Source of the DNA: Methyloprofundus sp.
Lineage (GTDB): Bacteria > Pseudomonadota > Gammaproteobacteria > Methylococcales > Methylomonadaceae
Length of the DNA stretch: 5,063 bases
Assembly: GCA_013138555.1 (NCBI GenBank)
Contig: WTCN01000212.1
Coordinates: forward strand, 1-5,063
Reading direction: 5' to 3'
The notes under the pieces: generated by a model
What the model was told of the DNA's origin: nothing
Seen by the model: only the letters and a program-made list of their open reading frames with translations
Database searches by the model: none
Translations under genes and position numbers: made by a program
In this document: one piece after another, positions 1-4,900 of the stretch
Layout: every line of letters begins with the position of its first letter
How positions within the stretch are numbered: the first letter of the stretch is position 1

Positions 1-111
1 TCTTACATGACCGCCTTGAGTCCGGTGCAAGTACGTATTTTGACTTTACTGGGCTTCCCTTTAACCATTTATCATCGGCTTACGGCGCAATCCGATGAAC
101 TAGCAACCTAA
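1..111 (+). CDS. C-terminal tail of an unidentified protein (partial)
   Basis: Frame 1 is open from the window edge to a TAA at 109-111, giving 36 residues. The tail contains LSPVQVRILTLLGF, a hydrophobic helix-like stretch that looks like real protein, and ends in DELAT. The start lies outside the window. The stop falls inside the 3' end of the convergent minus-strand gene (12-base overlap), so either an insertion truncated that gene or the two genes converge tightly. A transposase tail at the edge of an inserted element would explain the missing attC of the neighbouring cassette, but I cannot place the family from 36 residues. An inverted repeat (TCATCGG at 72-78, CCGATGA at 92-98) lies in its last codons. 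Confidence 0.45.
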   Translation, partial: SYMTALSPVQVRILTLLGFPLTIYHRLTAQSDELAT

Positions 112-1041
112 ATGGGCGAACGGTGAGATTTCACTTTCGGGCAACTCGATGACGTAATCATCAAATTCATCACTTGATTCAAACCCATCAACAAACCTAG
201 TATTTTTCAGCTTTTTATTATAAGAAAGAGTCGCAAATGTTTTGCATGTAGGCTTATGCCAAAAGCTTCGCTGTTCTTCCAGTGTTTTTCTATCAATTCT
301 ACACGTTGCTGATATATAAGATTGCCAGCCAGATTTTATAGTTCCACCACCTTTATAAGGGGCTTTTTCAACATAAATAAATCGCTCAGTCTTTTTGACT
401 ATCCTGTGGCGTAGCCATACCCAGCGGCATTCGAGTACCATCCATTCGTCCTCAGGACTGTAAAGAAACTCAATAAAGGTAGCATTGCCTACACCTATTG
501 GTGTAGCAGTTGATTTTTTGTAAGCGGCTCGCCTTTTAATATAACCTTTAGCATAGTCACTATTAGGGGTAAGTGAGTAGCCTTCTGGTATATAAATACA
601 AGCTATTTCTTTCAATTGATCTTCAGTTATTGTTTCCTCTAAAAGAGAAGGCGACATATTGGATAAATAGTGAAAAGGAGTATCCCAAATGCTAAGAAAG
701 TAGTTATCATTTCCTTTTTTTATATAAGAGACAACAGGAAGCAAGGATTTGAACTGCCTCGTTAATAGCCAGTTAAATTCATCATCATTATCAAAATTAA
801 TTTTATTGTCTAGGGCGTATTGTGAGGCTATTTCAAGCACTTCATCTTTATGCTTTACTATACCAGATAGATAAGGGGGTCTATATACATCTCCACTAGG
901 CCAAATATCCCACAAAGCCCAAAGATAGCCTTTTGTTCTATGTAAATCAATGTCTTTTCCAGCATCAAGAATAGATGTGCCTATTCTTAAATCTAGTTCT
1001 CCTTGGGTTATTGATGTTACAGAAAAATACTGTCCTTCCAT
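100..1041 (-). CDS. Hypothetical protein, integron cassette cargo (313 aa)
   Basis: I do not recognise a family. The protein starts MEGQYFSVTS and has no signal peptide or membrane segment, so it is probably cytosolic. It has ten tryptophans, with clusters WALWDIW (residues 41-47) and ECRWVWLRHR (204-213), a lysine/arginine-rich middle (168-176) and an acidic tail (about 284-304). The ATG at 1041 lies 45 bases inside the predicted cassette boundary at 1086, typical for a cassette gene. It is preceded only by a weak purine-rich stretch (AAAGAAAAG). The gene is visibly more AT-rich than the transposase genes in the window, as cassette cargos often are. No attC follows its stop; instead a plus-strand coding tail overlaps the last 12 bases. 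The last few residues (HLGC) may therefore be donated by an inserted element, not native. Confidence 0.7.
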   Translation of the reverse strand: MEGQYFSVTSITQGELDLRIGTSILDAGKDIDLHRTKGYLWALWDIWPSGDVYRPPYLSGIVKHKDEVLEIASQYALDNKINFDNDDEFNWLLTRQFKSLLPVVSYIKKGNDNYFLSIWDTPFHYLSNMSPSLLEETITEDQLKEIACIYIPEGYSLTPNSDYAKGYIKRRAAYKKSTATPIGVGNATFIEFLYSPEDEWMVLECRWVWLRHRIVKKTERFIYVEKAPYKGGGTIKSGWQSYISATCRIDRKTLEEQRSFWHKPTCKTFATLSYNKKLKNTRFVDGFESSDEFDDYVIELPESEISPFAHLGC

Positions 1042-1080
1042 TGCTTTTCTTTATGGTAATTAATTATGAGTTTATGAAAA

Positions 1081-1179
1081 ATGTAACGCCCACATCACCA
1101 GCCACAGTGAGGGGCATGGTTTTTGCGACAGCAAAAAGCGTGACGCTTACTGTGGTCTGAGTGCATGTGATTGTTATAC
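1081..1179 (-). other. attC recombination site (about 99 bases)
   Basis: The site is an imperfect inverted repeat with integron-type ends. On the minus strand R'' is GTATAAC (1179-1173) and R' is GTTACAT (1087-1081), the latter one mismatch from GTTRRRY. Inside these, the arms share CACAT and CAC blocks and then a long central stem (1102-1155) with arms of about 25 bases around a GACA loop. The right-hand L-type box has an extra G (CATGCAC versus CATCAC on the other arm). An extra base near R'' is the usual asymmetry of attC and favours minus-strand polarity. The site follows the 1306-1854 gene and precedes the 100-1041 gene, as expected for an array read on the minus strand. Crossover is predicted between 1087 and 1086. 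Confidence 0.75.
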
Positions 1180-1215
1180 CTTATTTTGAAGCTGTCACAG
1201 TTTATATTTCCGCGA

Positions 1216-1243
1216 CACCTTGCTCTTTTTGATTTACAAGGTG
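1216..1243. repeat. Inverted repeat in the 3' untranslated part of the cassette
   Basis: CACCTTG (1216-1222) and CAAGGTG (1237-1243) form a perfect 7-bp stem with a 14-base AT-rich loop, between the stop of the DUF4760-like gene and its attC. No T tract follows on either strand, so it is not a standard terminator. The rest of 1180-1305 shows nothing I can name. Confidence 0.4.
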
Positions 1244-1305
1244 ATGGTGGGAGTCGTCAGTTTCACTTTCACACCTAGATTTTAATGCATCATAAAGGCG
1301 CTAGA

Positions 1306-1854
1306 TTACATCCATCTTTTTACTTGGTTTTCTAAATTTAAGTAAAGTTCTTCTGTACCGCTTAATTCTCTTCTTTTTATTATATAAGCTTCAGTCATTC
1401 CCCATAACTCTATAAATGCACGCATTCTATGATCTTTGAAAACATGCTCATCATATATATCTGCATTGATACCTATGCAAATGTGCTCATGAAAGTTTAA
1501 TACTTTTCTAACTGCATTTTTCACCTCTAAAAATGAGGTTTCATTCAAATTGTCTTTCGGCTTATCTGCGTAGACTTCAATATTTATCTCGTTATGCTCA
1601 TGAACTTTCCTAATAATATTCATTGAGTTGGTTAATAACTCATTCTCAATGGATCTTTCAAACAAGGATATAGTCGCTTGTTTTCTGGCAATTTCTCTTG
1701 ATGACTTAATTGAGTTCTTAGCCATCCAAACAGCAAAAACCCCTGAAATAGTCATTATCACAGGGGTTATTAGATAGTGTGAATTTTCTACGCATTGCAA
1801 TGCGGAATTTAATTCAGCGGGCATTCTATAAGCGGCCCCATAAATCTTCTTCAT
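1306..1854 (-). CDS. DUF4760-like membrane-anchored protein, cassette cargo (182 aa)
   Basis: An N-terminal hydrophobic segment (about residues 27-45, YLITPVIMTISGVFAVWMA) is followed by a basic, soluble region, so a single membrane anchor with a cytoplasmic domain is likely. From residue 53 the pattern SREIARKQATISLFERS, and later the FHEHICIGINADIYDEHVFKDH stretch (in part, residues 121-142) before an F..LW motif (147-151), resembles DUF4760 proteins. Those are small proteins of unknown role with an N-terminal helix, an ARK-AT-xx-F motif and a conserved IG-I--G--DE--F core. Assignment is from memory of the family pattern. The ATG at 1854 has no ribosome binding site. An ATG at 1824 (giving 172 aa) begins two bases after the stop of a short upstream ORF that does have one, so the true start is uncertain. 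The gene lies alone in its cassette. Confidence 0.75.
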   Translation of the reverse strand: MKKIYGAAYRMPAELNSALQCVENSHYLITPVIMTISGVFAVWMAKNSIKSSREIARKQATISLFERSIENELLTNSMNIIRKVHEHNEINIEVYADKPKDNLNETSFLEVKNAVRKVLNFHEHICIGINADIYDEHVFKDHRMRAFIELWGMTEAYIIKRRELSGTEELYLNLENQVKRWM

Positions 1855-1864
1855 TAAATTTCAT
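1826..1864 (-). CDS. Possible 12-codon leader ORF upstream of the DUF4760-like gene
   Basis: It encodes MKFNEEDLWGRL and ends in TAG at 1828-1826. It has the best ribosome binding site in the leader: GGAG, eight bases before the ATG. Its stop is two bases ahead of the in-frame internal ATG (1824) of the larger gene, an arrangement that would allow translational coupling. A single-base frameshift that split an originally longer N-terminus is an alternative. Evidence is position and SD only. Confidence 0.3.
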   Translation of the reverse strand: MKFNEEDLWGRL

Positions 1865-1955
1865 AGTGTACACTCCGATAGTAATTTTAATAATAGGCGC
1901 TATTAACTGCGCTTTGTTCCAATAAAGACTACATAGAACATGTTGCCTACAAGGA

Positions 1956-1987
1956 AGTATAGTATATATTTAGGCTTCGCAAGGCAA
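1956..1987 (-). promoter_or_regulatory. Possible promoter for the DUF4760-like gene
   Basis: On the minus strand, TTGCCT (1987-1982) is followed after 15 bases by TATACT (1966-1961), and a second TATACT overlaps at 1961-1956. The spacing is shorter than the ideal 17, though a 17-base alternative to TACTAT exists. It would start transcription about 90 bases ahead of the short upstream ORF. AT-rich context makes chance matches likely. Confidence 0.3.
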
Positions 1988-2028
1988 TAGATGCACATCA
2001 CATAAACAAAGTAAAGTTACCAACCTTA

Positions 2029-2043
2029 TCTCTAGGCTAGAGA
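2029..2043. repeat. Palindrome TCTCTAG-G-CTAGAGA (copy 1)
   Basis: Perfect 7-bp arms around a single G. The same arms recur at 2156-2173 with a different 4-base loop, so the stem is conserved while the loop is not. It is immediately followed by another small stem, GTATAG (about 2045-2050) with CTATAC (about 2057-2062). Confidence 0.5.
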
Positions 2044-2155
2044 GTATAGGGGACTCTATACCTTTTGTATATTTAAGTAAGCTAGGCATAGGCAAAGAGT
2101 GCGGTAGTAAGGTGACTTTCTTCGTCTTAAGACTTACTTAAAACTAGTTAACCTG

Positions 2156-2173
2156 TCTCTAGCTAACTAGAGA
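2156..2173. repeat. Palindrome TCTCTAG-CTAA-CTAGAGA (copy 2)
   Basis: It has the same arms as the copy at 2029-2043, 127 bases away, with a CTAA loop. A third, decayed relative (TTTCTAGCTAAACTGAGAG) starts at 2255, next to the attC at 2275. Confidence 0.5.
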
Positions 2174-2192
2174 AGAAGTAGTCTATCTTACG

Positions 2193-2214
2193 CTACCAAT
2201 GTCTAACTTGGTAG
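2193..2214. repeat. Stem-loop CTACCAA/TTGGTAG
   Basis: Perfect 7-bp arms with an 8-base loop, extendable by one G-T pair. A run of seven T begins at 2228 on the plus strand, 13 bases beyond the stem, which is too far for a classical terminator. Confidence 0.35.
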
Positions 2215-2274
2215 TAATCAGGGCTGCTTTTTTTCTCTAAAGAAGTACAAATGCTTTCTAGCTAAACTGAGAGG

Positions 2275-2333
2275 GTATAACATCTTAGCATTTATACGTT
2301 GTGCGCAGCATTACGTATAAATGTCTGTTGGAC
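2275..2333 (-). other. attC-like recombination site (59 bases)
   Basis: The outer boxes are GTATAAC (2275-2281) and GTTGGAC (2327-2333). On the minus strand these give R'' GTCCAAC, which fits RYYYAAC exactly, and R' GTTATAC. Between them, CATTTATACGT (2289-2299) and ACGTATAAATG (2313-2323) form a perfect 11-bp stem around a 13-base loop. The length is that of the classical 59-base element. The box-to-stem spacing is uneven (7 bases on one side, 3 on the other), which is not canonical and lowers confidence. Crossover is predicted between 2281 and 2280. Confidence 0.6.
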
Positions 2334-2582
2334 AATGCCGTGGGGGTTGCCCGGTTACTATATTAATGGAAATTGTTTTTTGATATTCAAGCCAGGAGAC
2401 TGTTTTCTTGCGTTCCCTGAATGGATACTTCCCCAAAAAAGTGGCAATATTACAGCAACCCTACATTAATCCCCTCACTTTTTTGACTATTATGTCCCAT
2501 TTCTGCATGACAGGCAATAACAAATTCTCAACCTGCCAGTTGCTTTTTTTCATCACATGCCAATGTGTGAACTGAATAGCTG
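2334..2582 (-). other. Region between the transposase and attC; candidate IS end (oriIS)
   Basis: No gene is supported here. IS91-family elements end (oriIS, downstream of the transposase) next to a GAAC or CAAG tetranucleotide. On the minus strand, GAAC occurs at 2415-2412 and CAAG at 2410-2407, about 170 bases past the transposase stop. The element might therefore end near 2416, leaving 2334-2415 as old cassette sequence. A small stem (CACAT/ATGTG, about 2556-2569) lies just past the stop codon. The boundary is a guess based on the tetranucleotide. Confidence 0.25.
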
Positions 2583-3746
2583 TCAGGCTAACAGTTGCCA
2601 TCGTTTTTTGAGTGAGGGTATTTGATATAGACTTCGCATATTGCCTTGGTGACAGGATGGACATAAACAGACCGGTTTCTCAGGTTCGTTAGGCTTCATT
2701 ATTTGAGTGACCGTGGATGACAGATGACCTGCGGCCTGGAGTAATTGACGTAACAGTGTCACGCGCTCCCGACGAACACAGTTGGCCAAAAAACCAAAGT
2801 GACGGATACGCATAAAACCACTGGGCAGGACATGCATCAGGAAGCGGCGGAGAAACTCGACACCCTCCAGTTTCATGATCTTTTTCCTGTTATTGTCCGC
2901 ATAGTCTTTCCAGTGAAAGTAAACGTGCTGCTCATCCGTTTTTATGATCCGATAATTGCTGATGGCTATCCGGTAGGTATATCGGGAAAGGTATTTCACG
3001 ACGGTTTCAGGGTTCTCCAGATAGGGCTTGATGTAAATTGACCATTTTTTTCTCATCACTTCATCAAGTACTTTGCTGACTTCATTATCCCCGGTAATGC
3101 GAAACAGATCACCTTGCTGGTAGGCGTGTCTAAGCAGGCTGACCATCTTGCCTCGAAAGACTTTTTTCAGTGCATTGACCGGATATAGATAATCACTTTG
3201 TGTGCTTTCAATCGCATCATGTCCTTCTTTCAGTGCCACGCCTGGAATGAGGCAATGAATATGGATATGACGCTGTAAATTCTGTCCCCAGGTATGAAGA
3301 ACACAGGTAATCCCTAGCTGCCCTGTTAAGCGTTTATGTGTTTTGGAAAACAGGCTCAGTGTTTGCCAAAGGGCTTTAAAAAACAATGAATAGACCTCGC
3401 CGGGATGCAATTGACACCAGGCATTGAATTCATGAGGCAAGGTGAAAACCAGGTGGTAATAGCGAACGGGAAGCAATGCTTCTTGTTGTTTGTCTTCCCA
3501 TTGTTCTGAGGCCTTTTGTTTACAGCGCGGACAATGGCGGTTGCCACAGCTATGGTAAAGCCGCTGCTCATAACCGCAGGCTGTGCATTGGCTGTATTCA
3601 CCGCCAAGATCTTCAGTCTGGCACTGTACAATACTCTGGCAAACACTGGCTTGGTCGGGTGTCAGGCAGTAGCGTTGACGATAGGCAGGCAAGAAATCCT
3701 GAATGACCTGTGCCATATCCGCTGGCGTGGATTTAAAACGGTTCAT
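2583..3746 (-). CDS. tnpA: IS91-family HUH (rolling-circle) transposase, 387 aa
   Basis: This is a single-strand DNA transposase that would nick at oriIS and move the element by rolling-circle replication. An N-terminal zinc-binding domain shows C54-x2-C57, H65, C67, C72 and C75 (SCGNRHCPRCK pattern). The metal-binding HUH motif is HIHIH at 160-164. The catalytic segment KYLSRYTYR has two tyrosines four apart (Y252 and Y256), the IS91 Y2 arrangement. GFMRIRHFGFLAN (311-323) is the conserved IS91 C-terminal block, and a second cysteine cluster CLCPSC follows (360-365). The ATG at 3746 is chosen over the one at 3788 because GGAGG lies six bases before it. The start overlaps the end of the upstream recombinase gene by 14 bases, so translation is probably coupled. 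Length is full for the family and no frameshift is seen, so it should be functional. Confidence 0.95.
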   Translation of the reverse strand: MNRFKSTPADMAQVIQDFLPAYRQRYCLTPDQASVCQSIVQCQTEDLGGEYSQCTACGYEQRLYHSCGNRHCPRCKQKASEQWEDKQQEALLPVRYYHLVFTLPHEFNAWCQLHPGEVYSLFFKALWQTLSLFSKTHKRLTGQLGITCVLHTWGQNLQRHIHIHCLIPGVALKEGHDAIESTQSDYLYPVNALKKVFRGKMVSLLRHAYQQGDLFRITGDNEVSKVLDEVMRKKWSIYIKPYLENPETVVKYLSRYTYRIAISNYRIIKTDEQHVYFHWKDYADNNRKKIMKLEGVEFLRRFLMHVLPSGFMRIRHFGFLANCVRRERVTLLRQLLQAAGHLSSTVTQIMKPNEPEKPVCLCPSCHQGNMRSLYQIPSLKKRWQLLA

Positions 3747-4617
3747 CGGATACCTCCGGCTTGTGCATAAGCCTATCATCAGGGGCAAACTGTGCCAGCA
3801 AATCGGAAGCCATGACCTGGGTGCCTGGAACCCAGTGAAGATATTTTAATGTGACCCTGATATCGCCATGCCCCAGAAACAGTTGTAATTGATGGATGGG
3901 AAGTCCGTGTTCCAGTTGATGGGTCGCATAGGCGTGCCTTAGGCTGTGAATCCCACCTGCTTTATGGATGCCCGCATCAAGTTTGGCTTTGGTAAACACT
4001 TTTTGAACACTGGATATTCCCAGAGCTTTTTTCTGCTGCTGACAGGAGCAAAACAGGTAGTGCTTAGGGTGCCAGGCTTGCCAGTAAACTCTCAGCAGAT
4101 CCAGTAGGGTTGATGACAATGGAATTGAGCGATCTTTTTTCCCCTTGCCCTGAACAACGCGTAACAGCAAGCGTTCTGAATCAATATCATCCTGGGTTAA
4201 GGCAACTAATTCACTGACTCTTAACCCGCAGCCATAGCACAAACTCAAAAGTGTCAAATGTTTTAGGTTATGGGTTGCCTGCAAGATGGAATACACTTCT
4301 TTTTGAGTCAGTAATACGGGGATTTTTTGAGGCCGTTTCGGCAGGGGAAGATCAAGAAAAAAATCTTCTTGCTCTAAAACATGATGGTAACAGAACTTCA
4401 GAGCCATCATGGTTTGATGCACCGTTGAGGCCGACCAGTTTCGTTCGCAAGCGGTTGTCATCAGCCAATGCTTTACCTCTTCTGAATCAATCTGGTCGGG
4501 TGAGCGGTGATAATAAGTGCTGAGTTTGATCACAGCACCGAGATAGGCCTGCTGTGTCTTGGATGCAAATTGCCTGAAGGCCATCAGGTCAATCATTTTT
4601 TGACGTAAAGGTGTCAT
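3733..4617 (-). CDS. IS91-associated tyrosine recombinase (phage integrase family), 294 aa
   Basis: The N-terminal SAM-like core-binding domain spans about residues 5-90 (ASKTQQAYLGAVIKL and onward). The catalytic domain follows with all expected residues: R133 (CGLRVSEL), K158 (GKGKKDR), H224 and R227 (HSLRHAYATH), H250 (LGHGD) and the nucleophile Y259 (TLKYLHW). It is XerC/D-like in size and lacks the extra segment that integron integrases carry before the HxxR box, so it is not the integron integrase. The ATG at 4617 is preferred over 4632 because GAGGAG sits seven bases ahead of it, while the upstream ATG has no SD. The gene is first in the operon with the HUH transposase. It may resolve circular or joint transposition intermediates, but its role in these elements is not established. 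Confidence 0.92.
   Translation of the reverse strand: MTPLRQKMIDLMAFRQFASKTQQAYLGAVIKLSTYYHRSPDQIDSEEVKHWLMTTACERNWSASTVHQTMMALKFCYHHVLEQEDFFLDLPLPKRPQKIPVLLTQKEVYSILQATHNLKHLTLLSLCYGCGLRVSELVALTQDDIDSERLLLRVVQGKGKKDRSIPLSSTLLDLLRVYWQAWHPKHYLFCSCQQQKKALGISSVQKVFTKAKLDAGIHKAGGIHSLRHAYATHQLEHGLPIHQLQLFLGHGDIRVTLKYLHWVPGTQVMASDLLAQFAPDDRLMHKPEVSDEPF
3753..3757 (-). promoter_or_regulatory. Ribosome binding site GGAGG of the transposase
   Basis: It lies six bases upstream of the ATG at 3746, inside the end of the recombinase gene. It fixes the transposase start and implies coupled translation. Confidence 0.85.
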
Positions 4618-4624
4618 GTTGATT

Positions 4625-4630
4625 CTCCTC
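4625..4630 (-). promoter_or_regulatory. Ribosome binding site GAGGAG of the recombinase
   Basis: It lies seven bases upstream of the ATG at 4617 and decides this start over the in-frame ATG at 4632, which has only AT-rich sequence before it. Confidence 0.8.
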
Positions 4631-4684
4631 ATTTAATTAAAAAGGAGATTTAAGTATCAACCTATCGGCTATTTATTGCGAGTT

Positions 4685-4713
4685 ATTTAAGGGCGGAAGC
4701 GGCAACCTTAAAT
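4685..4713. repeat. Stem-loop ATTTAAGG/CCTTAAAT
   Basis: Perfect 8-bp arms (4685-4692 and 4706-4713) enclose a GC-rich 13-base loop, upstream of the recombinase gene. It lies near the presumed upstream (terIS) side of the IS91-type element. It could be part of that end or control expression of the operon; nothing distinguishes these. Confidence 0.4.
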
Positions 4714-4743
4714 TATGCATTGCCGGAAATTTCAGCAAGGAAA

Positions 4744-4757
4744 GCTACCGCGGTAGC
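4744..4757. repeat. Perfect 14-bp palindrome GCTACCGCGGTAGC
   Basis: It is a GC-rich perfect dyad in an otherwise AT-rich stretch, six bases from the attI-like core at 4764-4770. Possible roles are an operator, part of the IS end, or a recombinase binding site. Confidence 0.45.
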
Positions 4758-4796
4758 GGTTTTGTTCAACAGTTTATTAGACCGAACCCAGACATA

Positions 4797-4824
4797 TTGA
4801 CATATACGGAATTCCGCCTATCTA
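4797..4824 (+). promoter_or_regulatory. Weak candidate promoter for the integrase-type gene
   Basis: TTGACA (4797-4802) is a perfect -35 box. Sixteen bases on, TATCTA (4819-4824) is a poor -10 box. It would give a leader of about 105 bases before the ATG at 4937. No LexA-type CTG-N10-CAG box was found. Confidence 0.25.
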
Positions 4825-4900
4825 CCTTTTAACCTTTTCTTAGGCAGAATCCATACTATCAGAATTACCTAGCGTTCCACCTAATTCGTTTATGTGCCAC

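Larger units (their letters stand above)
1865..2274 (-). other. Long non-coding, repeat-rich cassette leader
   Basis: About 410 bases separate the attC at 2275-2333 from the cassette gene. I see no convincing ORF on either strand. The stretch is AT-rich and full of short palindromes built on CTAG: TCTCTAG/CTAGAGA twice (2029-2043 and 2156-2173), a decayed third copy near 2255-2268, GTCTTAAGAC (2124-2133), GTATAG/CTATAC near 2045-2062, and CTACCAA/TTGGTAG (2193-2214). Similar sequence around the CTAG copies (AGTTA before them, GACTCTAT or AGTCTAT after) suggests degenerate direct repeats spaced roughly 100-130 bases apart. It may hold promoter and RNA structures for the downstream gene. Confidence 0.5.
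1087..2280 (-). mobile_element. Integron gene cassette carrying the DUF4760-like gene
   Basis: The segment lies between the predicted crossover points of two attC-like sites. The box at its 5' end reads GTTATAC on the minus strand (2281-2275), and the R'' box of its own attC is GTATAAC (1179-1173). These are exact reverse complements, as expected when one circular cassette contributed both halves of a single attC. It contains one real gene (1306-1854), a leader of about 410 bases, and 126 bases between the stop codon and attC. Cassettes normally have very short leaders, so this one is atypical. Polarity is inferred from gene direction and from the integrase on the opposite strand to the right. 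Confidence 0.65.
2416..4760 (-). mobile_element. IS91-family element with tyrosine recombinase (ends approximate)
   Basis: The core is the two-gene operon recombinase then HUH transposase. This pairing is known for a subset of IS91-family elements. The genes overlap by 14 bases, both have strong SD sequences, and their base composition is less AT-rich than the flanking cassette genes. IS91 elements have no clear terminal inverted repeats and make no target duplication, so ends cannot be fixed from one copy. The left limit is the GAAC-based guess. The right limit is set loosely before the attI-like core and includes the palindrome at 4744-4757. Confidence 0.6.
2281..4769 (-). mobile_element. 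Predicted first integron cassette position, occupied by an IS91-type unit
   Basis: If the attI core is GTTGAAC on the minus strand (4770-4764), everything from 4769 down to the attC at 2275-2333 is the first cassette. The R'' of that attC (GTCCAAC) differs by one base from the complement of GTTGAAC (GTTCAAC), compatible with both coming from one cassette. About 2.5 kb is long for a cassette, and its only genes are the recombinase and transposase. Simplest reading: an IS91-type element inserted into the first cassette, or between attI and the array. Confidence 0.35.

Noticed and set aside
58..115. attC for the 313-aa cassette at the left edge
   Set aside because: The inverted repeat there lacks a right-hand GTT box and lies within an open plus-strand frame.
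975..1160. 61-codon plus-strand ORF across the attC
   Set aside because: It overlaps the 5' end of the 313-aa gene and the attC stem; no SD and no protein-like features.
1970..2089. 39-codon minus-strand ORF in the cassette leader
   Set aside because: No SD, runs across palindromes, and the composition does not look like protein.
2193..2234. Rho-independent terminator from the CTACCAA stem and T7 run
   Set aside because: The T run begins 13 bases after the stem, and the stem is AT-rich.
1865..2274. tRNA gene or CRISPR array in the repeat-rich leader
   Set aside because: No T-arm GTTCRA motif on either strand; the repeats are palindromic, diverged and unevenly spaced, unlike CRISPR.
2461..2664. 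67-codon minus-strand ORF overlapping the transposase 3' end
   Set aside because: It starts inside the transposase gene in another frame, has no SD and no recognisable protein pattern; it is a shadow.
2799..3770. Several ORFs in other frames of the transposase gene
   Set aside because: The minus-strand frame carries every IS91 motif in order; the others are shadows.
4251..4523. 90-codon plus-strand ORF inside the recombinase gene
   Set aside because: It is antisense to a gene with all catalytic residues intact; a shadow.
3733..4617. Reading this recombinase as the integron integrase
   Set aside because: It runs in the same direction as the cassettes, lacks the IntI-specific extra segment before HxxR, and is coupled to an IS91 transposase.
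4685..4713. A third attC in the stem-loop upstream of the recombinase
   Set aside because: The flanking boxes are not RYYYAAC/GTTRRRY in either orientation.
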